NCBI RefSeq assembly: GCF_900094555.1
Contig: NZ_FMAC01000001.1
Coordinates: forward strand, 620,001-684,000
Length of the DNA stretch: 64,000 nt
Direction: 5' to 3'
DNA from: Martinezella hainanensis
GTDB lineage: Bacteria; Pseudomonadota; Alphaproteobacteria; Rhizobiales; Rhizobiaceae
The notes under the pieces were generated by a model. It saw nothing but the letters and a program-made list of their open reading frames with translations, was not told the DNA's origin and searched no databases. Each line of letters starts with the position of its first letter. The stretch's first letter is position 1. Shown in pieces: positions 1 to 8,108 of this stretch. The position numbers and the translations under genes were made by a program.

Positions 1-1851
1 CTCAGCCAGCAGACGCCTGAACGCGCTAAGATGACGGATCAAGCCCTGGCAATGCTCAAGGATCGGCTCGCGCAATTCCCGCGCATCGAGCCCCGCATCG
101 TCGAGTTCCGCGATCCCGCGGAATCGGATTCGCCGTCGACACGGCTTTTCTCTGCCCTCTCCTCCGCCATCGCGGACGTGCCGCCAGCCCGCATCGGCGG
201 CGCCATCTTCCTGACCGACGGCCAGATTCACGATATCCCCGGCGTCAATCAGCAGCTCGGTTTCGACGCGCCGATCCACGGGCTGATCACGGGGAAGCCG
301 GATGAATTCGACCGCCGCATCGAGATCGTGCGCGCGCCTCGCTTCGGTATCGTCAACGATGAACAGCAGCTCGTCTTCCGGGTCGTCGATGATGGCAAGA
401 GCCCGGGCGGCACCGCAGCGGTGACGGTCAAGATGAATGGCGACGAGATCGCAAGCCTGCAGGCAACGCCCGGTCAGGACACCCCCTTCAGCTTCAAGGT
501 GCCCCGCGCCGGCAACAACGTTCTCGAATTCGCCGTCGCCGAGGTGCCGGGCGAAGTCACGGCCATCAATAATCAAACGGTCCAGTTGATCGAAGGCATA
601 CGCCAGAACATGCGCGTCCTCCTTGTTTCGGGTGAACCGCATGCCGGCGAGCGCGCCTGGCGCAATCTTCTGAAATCGGACGCATCCGTCGATCTCGTGC
701 ATTTCACCATCCTGCGCCCGCCGGACAAGCAGGACGGCACGCCGATCAACGAACTGTCGCTGATCGCCTTCCCGACACGCGAGCTTTTCGTCGACAAGAT
801 CAGCTCGTTCGACCTGATCATCTTCGATCGCTATCAGGACCGTCAGAACGTCCTGCCGACGATCTATTATGATTACATGGCGCAGTATGTCGAAAACGGC
901 GGCGCTCTGCTGGTCGCGGCCGGTCCCGAACATGCCGGCGGTAGCTCAATCGCGTTGACGCCGCTTGCCTCGGTGCTGCCAGCGGAGCCGACCGGTCAGA
1001 TGATTGAGAAGGCCTTTTATCCGCGCCTCTCGGATCAGGGCAAAAAGCACCCTGTGACACGCGGCCTGGATGGTTCCGACACCGAGCCGCCGCATTGGGG
1101 CCGCTGGTTCCGCAGTGTCGATGTCGAGAAGCCGCAAGGCCAGACCGTGATGGTCGGCGCCGACAATAGTCCGCTGCTGGTGCTGAACCGCGTCGGCCAG
1201 GGCCGCGTCGCCATGCTGCTCTCGGACGAAGGCTGGCTCTGGGCGCGCGGCTTCGAGGGCGGCGGCCCGCATGTGTCACTCTACCGCCGTATTGCCCACT
1301 GGCTGCTGAAGGAGCCGGCGCTGGAGGAAGAAGCCCTGACCGCGAATGCCGCCGGACGCACGCTGCAGGTGACGCGCCAGACGATCGGCGACGATCCCGG
1401 CCCGGTCACGATCAAAACGCCATCGGGCCAGAGCGAGACCTTGCCGCTGAAGCAGACGCAACCGGGTCTCTATCAGGCCGAGAAACATATGAATGAGATC
1501 GGCCTCTACCAGATCGCCAACGGCAATCTGTCGACACTGGTTCATATCGGCGCCATCGACGCTCCGGAATTCAAGGCGATGATCTCGACCACCGAGACGC
1601 TGAAGCCGCTGGCACAGAAGACCAAGGGTCTCGTAACCCGCGTTGCCGGCACTAACGGCAGCGTCGTGGTGCCGCAGGTCCTGCCGGTGCGCGGTGCCGT
1701 GCGTGTCGCCGATGGGCAGCGCCTGACAATCCGCATGACTGACGAAACCGTGCTGAAGGGGATCAATACCCTGCCGCTCTTTGCGGGCTTTGCCGGCCTT
1801 GCCGCCCTCCTCTTTGCCTTCTCCGCCACATGGTGGCGCGAAGGACGGTGA
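1..1851 (+). CDS. Membrane protein with glutamine-amidotransferase-like domain, 5' partial
   Basis: The reading frame is open from the first base, so the N-terminus is missing; the ATG at 31 is probably internal. About 616 residues are visible. The middle (around residues 200-400) looks like the class I amidotransferase-like fold found in large membrane proteins of the MoxR/DUF58/DUF4159 clusters. One hydrophobic segment lies near the C-terminus, just before the ending ATWWREGR, so most of the visible part is probably extracytoplasmic and anchored at its end. No catalytic Cys-His-Glu triad is obvious. The family is found beside MoxR ATPase genes, which would be off the left edge. Function is unknown, and the family assignment is from memory of similar proteins. 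Confidence 0.7.
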   Translation, partial: LSQQTPERAKMTDQALAMLKDRLAQFPRIEPRIVEFRDPAESDSPSTRLFSALSSAIADVPPARIGGAIFLTDGQIHDIPGVNQQLGFDAPIHGLITGKPDEFDRRIEIVRAPRFGIVNDEQQLVFRVVDDGKSPGGTAAVTVKMNGDEIASLQATPGQDTPFSFKVPRAGNNVLEFAVAEVPGEVTAINNQTVQLIEGIRQNMRVLLVSGEPHAGERAWRNLLKSDASVDLVHFTILRPPDKQDGTPINELSLIAFPTRELFVDKISSFDLIIFDRYQDRQNVLPTIYYDYMAQYVENGGALLVAAGPEHAGGSSIALTPLASVLPAEPTGQMIEKAFYPRLSDQGKKHPVTRGLDGSDTEPPHWGRWFRSVDVEKPQGQTVMVGADNSPLLVLNRVGQGRVAMLLSDEGWLWARGFEGGGPHVSLYRRIAHWLLKEPALEEEALTANAAGRTLQVTRQTIGDDPGPVTIKTPSGQSETLPLKQTQPGLYQAEKHMNEIGLYQIANGNLSTLVHIGAIDAPEFKAMISTTETLKPLAQKTKGLVTRVAGTNGSVVVPQVLPVRGAVRVADGQRLTIRMTDETVLKGINTLPLFAGFAGLAALLFAFSATWWREGR

Positions 1852-1853
1852 AT

Positions 1854-2279
1854 ATGATGAAGATCGAAGTGACCGATACACCATCGGAAAGCGAACTCGC
1901 GGCCATCAGCGCAGGCTTGACGGCTTTCAACACCGAAGACGTCGGCCCGTCCGGTCGGCAATCCCTCGCGGTTTTGATCCGCGACGATGCCGGCAAAACC
2001 ATAGGCGGCATCTCCGGCTACACCGCTTGGGGATGGCTGTTTACGCAATGGCTCTTCGTGCCGGAAACCCTGCGTGGCCAAGGCATGGCCGGAAAGCTGC
2101 TGGATGCGGCGGAAACGGAGGCAAGCACGCGCGGCTGCTTCGGTGCCTGGATCGATACCTTCAACCCCCAGGCGTTGAAAGCCTATCAGCGGCAAGGCTA
2201 TGTGGTCTTCGGCGAACTGCCGGATTTCCCAGTCGGTCGAAGCCGTTTCTTTCTGCAGAAGAAGTTGTCGCCCCGCTGA
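1854..2279 (+). CDS. GNAT family N-acetyltransferase
   Basis: A small acyl-CoA-dependent acetyltransferase of about 141 residues. The acetyl-CoA binding motif A is visible as RGQGMAGKLL, followed by the GAWIDTFNPQALKAYQRQGY stretch typical of GNAT motif B and a C-terminal strand. An in-frame ATG at 1830 overlaps the upstream gene, but the ATG at 1854 (followed by another ATG) is preceded by AAGGACGG at good distance and gives a normal GNAT start (MMKIEV). It begins three bases after the upstream stop, so it is probably cotranscribed. The substrate cannot be told from sequence. Confidence 0.85.
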   Translation: MMKIEVTDTPSESELAAISAGLTAFNTEDVGPSGRQSLAVLIRDDAGKTIGGISGYTAWGWLFTQWLFVPETLRGQGMAGKLLDAAETEASTRGCFGAWIDTFNPQALKAYQRQGYVVFGELPDFPVGRSRFFLQKKLSPR

Positions 2280-2314
2280 AATTCAAGCGGGGCAATCTTT
2301 CGGTGATAGCGCCT

Positions 2315-2371
2315 TAGAGCAATTCCAGGAAAAGTGCGCAGCGGTTTTGCGTTTCCGCGAAACCGCTCTAG
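2315..2371. repeat. Rhizobium-type intergenic repeat with hairpin
   Basis: The segment starts TAGAGCAATTCCAGGAAAAG, which I recognise as the start of a dispersed intergenic repeat common in Rhizobium genomes, and ends in GCTCTA, complementary to its first bases. An inner hairpin pairs AGCGGTTT with AAACCGCT. It lies between two convergent acetyltransferase genes and overlaps the stop codon of the minus-strand one, so it may also act as a transcript end. Confidence 0.6.
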
Positions 2372-2940
2372 ACCGCAATCGCAGTGAGCTGCACGACATC
2401 GTCCAGATCGTCGTCTTCGGCTTCGCTCGCCGAAGCGGAATCATCGCGCCAGATGATCGAACCGTGCAGCCGCGCATGCGTATCCCCGGCAATCGGCACG
2501 ACCAGCACCCGGTTGGGATCGACGGGGCCTGGGAAAGTCAGCGCGTTATAGGTGACCTTCTCGAAACCGAGCGGGCAATAATAAGGCGGGTCGCCGATGA
2601 GGATGACGGCTTCCGATCCCTTGCGCTTGGCAGCGGCCACCGCGATCCGCACGAGCTCGCGGCCTATGCCCTTGTTCTTGTGCGAGGGGCGTACCGCAAG
2701 CGGGCCGAGCAGATGTCCCTTGACCGATCCGGCCAGCACCGGCGTCATCCGCACGGAGGCGATCGTCTCGCCGTCGTCGGCGCAGATGAAGGACAGCGAC
2801 CGATCATGCGGCCCCTGTTCGCGAATACGAGCAGCGGCGCGGGTAAACCGCCCCGGACCGAAAGCTTCTTCATTGATGAGTTCGATAGCAGCGTCGTGCG
2901 ACGCATCCTCGGTGAGGTAGACCAGATCGTGCTTGTACAT
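2368..2940 (-). CDS. GNAT family N-acetyltransferase, YhbS-like
   Basis: A predicted acetyltransferase of about 190 residues resembling the YhbS group. The acetyl-CoA loop is HKNKGIGRELV, after a strand LLGPLAVRP, and PPYYCPLGFEKV is the typical region before the last strands. The frame extends to 2991, but the start at 2940 (MYKHDLVYL) fits the family length and drops a low-complexity extension. The C-terminus is acidic (EAEDDDLDD). The stop codon lies inside the intergenic repeat. The gene is convergent with the other GNAT gene and is unrelated to it beyond the fold. Substrate unknown. Confidence 0.82.
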   Translation of the reverse strand: MYKHDLVYLTEDASHDAAIELINEEAFGPGRFTRAAARIREQGPHDRSLSFICADDGETIASVRMTPVLAGSVKGHLLGPLAVRPSHKNKGIGRELVRIAVAAAKRKGSEAVILIGDPPYYCPLGFEKVTYNALTFPGPVDPNRVLVVPIAGDTHARLHGSIIWRDDSASASEAEDDDLDDVVQLTAIAV

Positions 2941-3288
2941 TAGCCCAAGAAAACCAGATAGACGGACGATATTATTCCCGAAAGCGCTCATCGAGCGTTC
3001 AAGATCATCGGCGTCGTCGCAGGCTTCTGGTTACTTTCATGCCAAGGGGTCCTTAAAGTGTGAAAAGCCGGATAGCAGGAAATATTCGGCGCGTCCAATG
3101 CAAAATGCATCCTGCCATCTATTGATGCACGATCATGTCCGCATCATGTCTATTCCATCGCCGGTGCCAAGGGGTGAGCCTTCCGCAACGGATGCAACGC
3201 AGTGTTCATCATTTGCCGCCTCGAAATCCGGCCGGCATGCCGTATGTTCACAACCAGTTTTCGCCAGCACCTCCGAAAGGATCGAGCA
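2941..3288. other. Intergenic region, divergent promoters expected
   Basis: About 350 bases separate the start of the minus-strand acetyltransferase from the start of the plus-strand reductase. Both promoters must lie here, but I see no convincing -35/-10 pair, operator palindrome or RNA gene. Short reading frames in it look like chance. Confidence 0.5.
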
Positions 3289-4278
3289 ATGGGCATATTG
3301 GTAGACGGCGTCTGGCATGACGTCTGGTACGACACCAAAGGGACGAAGGGCCATTTCAAGCGCGCCGCGTCGCAATTTCGAAACTGGGTGACTGCAGATG
3401 GCAGCCCCGGCCCGACTGGTACGGGCGGCTTCAAGGCGGAAGCCGGACGCTACCATCTTTACGTCTCGCTCGCCTGCCCCTGGGCGCATCGGACTCTCAT
3501 CTTCCGCAAGCTGAAGAAGCTCGAGGATCTGATCTCGGTCTCGATCGTCGATCCGCTGATGCTGGAAAATGGTTGGGAGCTCAACGGGAAGGACGGCGGC
3601 ACCAGCGACCATCTTTTCGGTGCCAAGGCGCTCTGGGAAATCTACGTCAAGGCCGATCCGCATTATTCCGGCCGAGTGACCGTTCCGGTTCTATGGGACA
3701 AGCAGACCGGCACGATCGTCAGCAACGAATCCGCCGAAATCATCCGCATGTTCAATACCGCCTTCGATGGCCTGACCGGCTCAAAGGCCGATTTTTATCC
3801 CGCCGACCTTCGCGGCGAGATCGATGCTCTGAATGAACGCATCTACGACACGGTCAACAACGGCGTCTACAAGGCGGGCTTTGCCACGACGCAGGAAGCC
3901 TATGCGGAAAATGCACTTCGAGTCTTCGAAACCCTCGACATGCTGGACGACCGGCTGGCGACGCAACGTTACCTGCTTGGAGATCGGCTGACGGAGGCCG
4001 ACTGGCGCCTGTTCACGACGCTCGTCCGCTTCGACGCGGTCTATGTCGGCCATTTCAAATGCAACATCCGCCGCATCGCCGACTATGCCAACCTCTCGGC
4101 CTATCTCGGGGATCTCTATCAGATCGCCGGCATTGCCGAAACGGTCGATATCGAGCACATCAAGAAACACTACTATGGCAGCCACAAGACCATCAATCCC
4201 ACGGGGATTGTGCCGGCCGGCCCTAAACTCGACTTCGATCGCCCGCATGGCCGGGAGCGGCTGGCAAAGGCGGCTTGA
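3289..4278 (+). CDS. Glutathionyl-hydroquinone reductase (omega-class GST family)
   Basis: A 329-residue protein of the ECM4/YqjG family, which removes glutathione from glutathionyl-hydroquinones. The catalytic cysteine is in CPWAHR, at about residue 64. An N-terminal thioredoxin-like domain holds the NESAEIIRMFN glutathione-binding turn, and a helical C-terminal domain follows. Length matches the family. A GTG start at 3202 is possible, but ATG 3289 is preceded by AAAGGA and begins with the family-like MGILVDGVW. Cytosolic. The likely role is quinone or redox detoxification; neighbours do not specify a pathway. Confidence 0.9.
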   Translation: MGILVDGVWHDVWYDTKGTKGHFKRAASQFRNWVTADGSPGPTGTGGFKAEAGRYHLYVSLACPWAHRTLIFRKLKKLEDLISVSIVDPLMLENGWELNGKDGGTSDHLFGAKALWEIYVKADPHYSGRVTVPVLWDKQTGTIVSNESAEIIRMFNTAFDGLTGSKADFYPADLRGEIDALNERIYDTVNNGVYKAGFATTQEAYAENALRVFETLDMLDDRLATQRYLLGDRLTEADWRLFTTLVRFDAVYVGHFKCNIRRIADYANLSAYLGDLYQIAGIAETVDIEHIKKHYYGSHKTINPTGIVPAGPKLDFDRPHGRERLAKAA

Positions 4279-4293
4279 TCCAGAGGCCAGCAG

Positions 4294-4785
4294 CTACCAA
4301 TAGCTGGAGGGAGCCTCCGCTCCTTCCAGCTCTCTAAGCCGACGGTAAGTTGCTTTCGTCGTACCCGGCGGCAACGCATCGATCGCGAAGAACCCGCTCT
4401 CGACGATTTCACGGTCCGGCTTGCGCGGGCTGGTTTGCGTGACCTCGACTCGGAAGAAAACCACGTGGTCGCGCCTGCTGGTGCGATTGTTGAAATAGAC
4501 GTGGAAGAGCTGCGGCCTGCCCGAGATCACCAGATTGCCCTCCTCGCGCAGCTCCTTTTCGAGCGCCTGCTCCACCGTCTCATGGCGTTCGACGCCGCCG
4601 CCGGGCATGTGCCAGCCAGCGATATAGGAATGCCGAACGAGAAAAATCCGCCCTTCGCGATCAAAGCAGGCAGCGCGCACGCCGATTGTCATGCTGCGGG
4701 TCAGCACGAAATAGACATGCAGCGCGCGACCGAACAAACGCACCGCTAAACTCTGCCTTTCATCGCGTCGGTTGTCTTCGCTCAT
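4294..4785 (-). CDS. NUDIX hydrolase
   Basis: A 163-residue NUDIX protein, a family that hydrolyses nucleoside diphosphates linked to another group. The NUDIX box is near the middle: GGGVERHETVEQALEKEL followed by REEGN. The arginine that normally opens the REUXEE part aligns with lysine (KE), while the metal-binding glutamates are kept. The frame extends to 4842, but MSEDNRR at 4785 is the better start. It is divergent from the metallophosphoesterase gene with 68 bases between. Substrate unknown. Confidence 0.85.
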   Translation of the reverse strand: MSEDNRRDERQSLAVRLFGRALHVYFVLTRSMTIGVRAACFDREGRIFLVRHSYIAGWHMPGGGVERHETVEQALEKELREEGNLVISGRPQLFHVYFNNRTSRRDHVVFFRVEVTQTSPRKPDREIVESGFFAIDALPPGTTKATYRRLRELEGAEAPSSYW

Positions 4786-4853
4786 GCCTGAACCCCGGCA
4801 TCTCGATCTGTAATCGGACTGGGGATGTATTTGTTTTGACAATAGAGTGGGCT

Positions 4854-5774
4854 ATGTCTCATCCCATGTTCAAGCTCGCGCATATTTCCGATGTTCACCT
4901 TGGTCCGCTGCCACGTCTTTCGATCAGAGAACTCGCCTCCAAACGCATTACCGGATTTGTGAACTGGCACCGGAACCGGCGCAAGCATCTTTTTGGCGAT
5001 ACGCTCGACCTGCTTCTTGACGACATCAAGGCGAAACAGGCCGATCATCTGGCCGTAACTGGCGATCTCGTCAATCTCGCGAGCGGCATGGAGATCCAGA
5101 CAGCAGCCGAATGGTTGAAGACCGTCGGCGATCCCCTCCACACCTCAGTCGTCCCCGGCAATCACGATGCCTATGTGCCCGGCGCCTACGAAAAGGCCAT
5201 GCGCTCCTGGTATCCGTATGTCAAAGGCGATCGTGCGCCCGCCGAATGGCAGGAAGACCAGCGCATTTTCCCCTATCTGCGTATCCGCGGGCAGGTCGCG
5301 CTTGTGGGATGCTCCACAGCCGTCGCCACCCCGCCCTTTGCCGCAAGCGGCTTCTACTCCTCGCGCCAGGCGCGCGAGACGGTGAACATCCTGCGCGCAG
5401 CCGGGGATGCCGGGCTCTTTCGCGTCGTCATGATCCATCACCCGCCGATTCGGGGTGCAACCAGCTTCTACAAGCGGATGATCGGCATTCGCCGTTTTGC
5501 AGCCGTCATCTCGACCGGCGGCGCCGAACTTGTCCTGCATGGCCATACACACCTCAACACCTTGCATTGGCTGCGCGGCCACACGGGTCCCGTTCCCGTC
5601 GTCGGGATCGCCTCCGCATCGCAAGGCGTCGGTGGATTGAAGCCGCGCGCTGCTTATAATCTCTTCACCATCGCCGGCCGTCCGGGCGCCTGGGAGCTGA
5701 AGGCGGAACGCTACAGCCTCAACGATAATGGCAGCGGCGTCGATCCCGAAGGCTTCGATATTCTGGCGACATGA
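4854..5774 (+). CDS. Metallophosphoesterase family protein
   Basis: A 306-residue calcineurin-like phosphoesterase with the full two-metal motif set: ISDVHLG, GDLV, GNHD, HHPP and HGHTH, in order and with normal spacing. These residues bind the di-metal centre that hydrolyses phosphoesters. The frame opens further upstream at a TTG, but ATG 4854 (MSHPMFKLAHISD) puts the first metal motif at the expected distance from the N-terminus; ATG 4866 is an alternative. No signal peptide, so cytosolic. Substrate could be a cyclic nucleotide, nucleotide or lipid intermediate and cannot be decided here. Confidence 0.87.
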   Translation: MSHPMFKLAHISDVHLGPLPRLSIRELASKRITGFVNWHRNRRKHLFGDTLDLLLDDIKAKQADHLAVTGDLVNLASGMEIQTAAEWLKTVGDPLHTSVVPGNHDAYVPGAYEKAMRSWYPYVKGDRAPAEWQEDQRIFPYLRIRGQVALVGCSTAVATPPFAASGFYSSRQARETVNILRAAGDAGLFRVVMIHHPPIRGATSFYKRMIGIRRFAAVISTGGAELVLHGHTHLNTLHWLRGHTGPVPVVGIASASQGVGGLKPRAAYNLFTIAGRPGAWELKAERYSLNDNGSGVDPEGFDILAT

Positions 5775-6175
5775 CGAGCCTTTTAGCGTCGCGGTCCGCA
5801 TCGTTTCGATAGCGTTTTCTAAGATACGGAGCTACAATCGAACCGTTGAAATTCCGAGGTGCGGGACGGATTTTGAGGTCGTGACAGGGAGCGCCGCATG
5901 CCGGCTTTCGGGGCTTGTATCCAGCCTGGTTGCTGCATCTCGGAAGGCTTGGGCCAGCATCGGGACAGTGCGGCTCGATACATTGTGGGATCACCGCGGT
6001 AAGAATGACAGTCAAACGCGCGGGCGCTTTTTGAAGACTTGCGAAACGGCACAGAAATGGTTCATACCAACACAGGACGATTATTCCGCTCGCATCACCT
6101 TTCTTACGGGGAAGGCTGCCCATCGCGGAAGCAAATTGTCGATGTAACAACCTCCAACGCCTTCCTGGAACGATC
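5775..6175. other. Intergenic region upstream of the sigma factor gene
   Basis: About 400 bases with no gene I can support. A 139-codon frame on the plus strand (5728-6147) has no recognisable features and overlaps the preceding gene. A GGAAC occurs at 6167 but is too close to the sigma gene start to be its -35. I see no clear promoter or terminator. Confidence 0.5.
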
Positions 6176-6688
6176 ATGCCAACGCCGGTAGCAGCCATTG
6201 ATATCAGACGCGATCTGGTCGGCCTTCTTCCGAAGCTTCGCCGCTTTGCCGTGACGCTGACCGGTGATCTGGCAGAGGCAGACGAGCTTGTCCAAAACGT
6301 CTGTCAGCGCGGCATAGCCAAGTTCCATCTCTGGAACAGCGGCGGCAAGCTGGAAAGCTGGCTCTATACCATGGCCCGGCACCAATGGGTCGACGAAACA
6401 CGACGTCACAAGCTGCGCCCGGCTGCAAAGGGCAATGCACTGGAACAGGGTGAGCCGGTATCCGGCACCCATTTAAATCTTGTAGAAGCCGGTGAAGCGC
6501 ATCGCCTCGTCACATCTTTGCCAGAAGGACTTGCCAGTGTCTTTCTGCTGGTCGACGTCGAGGGGCACAGCTACAAGCAGGCCGCCGACGTCCTCGGCAT
6601 CCCTTTGTCGGCAGTGATGTCAAGGCTCTCCAGCGCACGCCTTTACCTTGCCTCCCAGGGTCATAGTCGCTCGCCTCGAAGGTTTTAA
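6176..6688 (+). CDS. ECF-type RNA polymerase sigma factor
   Basis: A 170-residue sigma-70 family protein containing only regions 2 and 4, as in extracytoplasmic-function sigma factors. Region 2 spans about residues 10-75, with GDLAEADELVQNVCQR for -10 binding and core contact and SWLYTMARHQWVDETRR. Region 4 (about 105-160) has the helix-turn-helix EGHSYKQAADVLGIPLSAV followed by MSRLSSAR. The next gene, four bases on, encodes a membrane protein with an anti-sigma-like N-terminus, so the two probably form a signal-responsive pair. The promoter set it controls is unknown, and no ECF-type self-promoter was found in front. Confidence 0.88.
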   Translation: MPTPVAAIDIRRDLVGLLPKLRRFAVTLTGDLAEADELVQNVCQRGIAKFHLWNSGGKLESWLYTMARHQWVDETRRHKLRPAAKGNALEQGEPVSGTHLNLVEAGEAHRLVTSLPEGLASVFLLVDVEGHSYKQAADVLGIPLSAVMSRLSSARLYLASQGHSRSPRRF

Positions 6689-6691
6689 GCA

Positions 6692-7531
6692 TTGCAAGAC
6701 ATGAAGAAAACGCCGCTCGAAGTCCGCTTGTCCGCCTTCATAGATGGTGAGATGAGCCGCGAAGAAAAGGAAGAGCTGGAAAAGCTCATTGCTTCCGACG
6801 CGGATGCACGGCGTATTTTCGATGAGCTGAAGCACGGCTCCGATGTCGGCCGCAAGGCTTTCGACGAGGTTCTGAAGGAACCGGTGCCGCTGGCGCTCGT
6901 TCGCTCCATCAAGAGTGCGCAGCCTCCGAAGACCCGAGACCCCTCTCCGCGCCTTACCCGGCAATCATTGAAGCTCGCGCCTACGGGCAAGCAATCGCTG
7001 GCCGCTGCCCTCATCCTGTTCGCCGTCGGCGGCGGCATCGGTTATCTTTTCGGCATGCAGCCTGCCGACGTCCCGGCAAGTCCTCCGGCGATCCCGACAC
7101 AGGTTATGACGCGCAACTGGCTGGATGATATCGCCGCCTATCACCGCATCTATTCGCGCCAGCCGCAGCATATGGTTGAACTTCAGGCAAGCCAGCTGGA
7201 CGAGATCGCCAAATGGCTGGCGAGCACGGTCGGGGTCAAATTCAATTTTCCGGACCTTGCCCCCGATGGCCTCGTCTTCCAGGGCGCGCGTATGTTCATC
7301 GCAGGCGGCAAGCCGGTCGGCCAGCTGATCTACAAGAATCTCGACGGCGATGTCGTCGCCATCTGCTTTACCAAGACGGACGGCGTTGCCGACGATGATT
7401 TCAGCGAAACCATCAAGGACGATATCAGCATCGTATCCTGGCATCGCAACGGCGCGACCTATGCGATCGTCGGCCCCTCCTCGGATGCGATGCTCGACCA
7501 GATCGCCAACCGGGTATCCTCGGAAATCTGA
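6692..7531 (+). CDS. Transmembrane anti-sigma factor
   Basis: About 276-279 residues. The N-terminus (LSAFIDGEMSREEKEELEKL) is the helical sigma-binding domain typical of membrane anti-sigma factors. A linker follows, then one membrane helix around residues 100-120 (AAALILFAVGGGIGYLFG), and a periplasmic domain of about 160 residues that probably senses the signal. The ZAS HxxxCxxC motif is absent, so this is not the zinc type. Start: TTG at 6692 has GAAGG nine bases upstream, while ATG at 6701 lacks a close site; either is possible. It directly follows the sigma gene and is almost surely cotranscribed with it. Confidence 0.85.
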   Translation: MQDMKKTPLEVRLSAFIDGEMSREEKEELEKLIASDADARRIFDELKHGSDVGRKAFDEVLKEPVPLALVRSIKSAQPPKTRDPSPRLTRQSLKLAPTGKQSLAAALILFAVGGGIGYLFGMQPADVPASPPAIPTQVMTRNWLDDIAAYHRIYSRQPQHMVELQASQLDEIAKWLASTVGVKFNFPDLAPDGLVFQGARMFIAGGKPVGQLIYKNLDGDVVAICFTKTDGVADDDFSETIKDDISIVSWHRNGATYAIVGPSSDAMLDQIANRVSSEI

Positions 7532-7631
7532 CAGGTCTTCCATGCGCTTTGCCGCTTGCGGCTACCAGCCGGTCGATGGATAATGGGCGGTGGCAATCGC
7601 ACGAGTCCGATATTCTTGCTGGAGTTTCGAC

Positions 7632-7835
7632 ATGTCCGACGTTCTGCTGACCATTCCGGAAATCGACCGGCGTATCGCGGCGATAAGGGAAAATCTTCGC
7701 GAACTGATCGAGCAGGCAGCAGCCTTTTCCGGCGCCGCCGACGAAGAGCGGACGTCTGAACGGATAGCCGAGCAGGAAGAGGAGCTCGAGCGTCTGACGA
7801 AGCAGCGCGATGCGCTTGCCAAGGGCAAAGCCTGA
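7632..7835 (+). CDS. Small coiled-coil hypothetical protein
   Basis: A 67-residue highly charged protein, MSDVLLTIPEIDRRIAAIRE at its start, with a predicted coiled coil through most of its length and a lysine-rich end (LAKGKA). The ATG at 7632 has CTGGAG seven bases upstream; the longer frame from 7590 begins at a weak start and is rejected. It lies 100 bases after the anti-sigma gene in the same direction and may share its transcript. I do not recognise a family with known function. Confidence 0.7.
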   Translation: MSDVLLTIPEIDRRIAAIRENLRELIEQAAAFSGAADEERTSERIAEQEEELERLTKQRDALAKGKA

Positions 7836-7942
7836 GCAAAATACGCCGTTAAGACACACATCGTCGGACGACCTCGACGCGGGCCGCGTAAGCACAGACG
7901 GCGCTCGCCCCCTATGTCGAACGATCATGGTAGAATTGCCTG

Positions 7943-7971
7943 CTGACATCGGCGCCTGTACACGCTATAGA
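7943..7971 (+). promoter_or_regulatory. Putative sigma-70 promoter of the ABC exporter leader
   Basis: CTGACA (7943-7948) and TATAGA (7966-7971) are separated by exactly 17 bases, close to the housekeeping consensus. The predicted start point near 7978 gives a leader of about 130 bases before the exporter ATG, containing the mini-ORF at 8003. Confidence 0.5.
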
Positions 7972-8002
7972 GGTTGCAGCGACCAATGAGGAGAGCACTC
8001 TG

Positions 8003-8035
8003 ATGAAAAATCACGGCACAGGAAACCACCGCTGA
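8003..8035 (+). CDS. Ten-codon mini-ORF in the ABC exporter leader
   Basis: ATG followed by nine sense codons and TGA, encoding MKNHGTGNHR. It has a strong ribosome binding site, GAGGAG at 7988-7993, nine bases before the ATG. Its 3' half lies in one arm of a nine-base-pair hairpin. It is too short for homology; the call rests on the ribosome binding site, the promoter in front and the hairpin switch behind it. It may be a regulatory upstream ORF or chance. Confidence 0.35.
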   Translation: MKNHGTGNHR

Positions 8036-8060
8036 AAAGCAGTGCCGTGAAGGGCTGCTT
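8011..8060 (+). promoter_or_regulatory. Two mutually exclusive hairpins in exporter leader
   Basis: TCACGGCAC (8011-8019) can pair with GTGCCGTGA (8042-8050), and AAGCAG (8037-8042) can pair with CTGCTT (8055-8060). The two stems share base 8042 and cannot nest, so only one should form. The first stem includes codons of the mini-ORF, so a ribosome on it would favour the second. Confidence 0.35.
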
Positions 8061-8108
8061 AATCGGCCCGACCATCAGATTGCTGTCATTCGCCCGTGGA
8101 GGGCACTC

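Noticed and set aside
3202..3288. A 29-residue N-terminal extension of the glutathionyl-hydroquinone reductase
   Set aside because: It would begin at GTG without a ribosome binding site. ATG 3289 has AAAGGA and a family-like N-terminus.
5728..6147. A 139-codon plus-strand frame before the sigma gene
   Set aside because: It overlaps the end of the phosphoesterase gene, has no ribosome binding site and no recognisable features.
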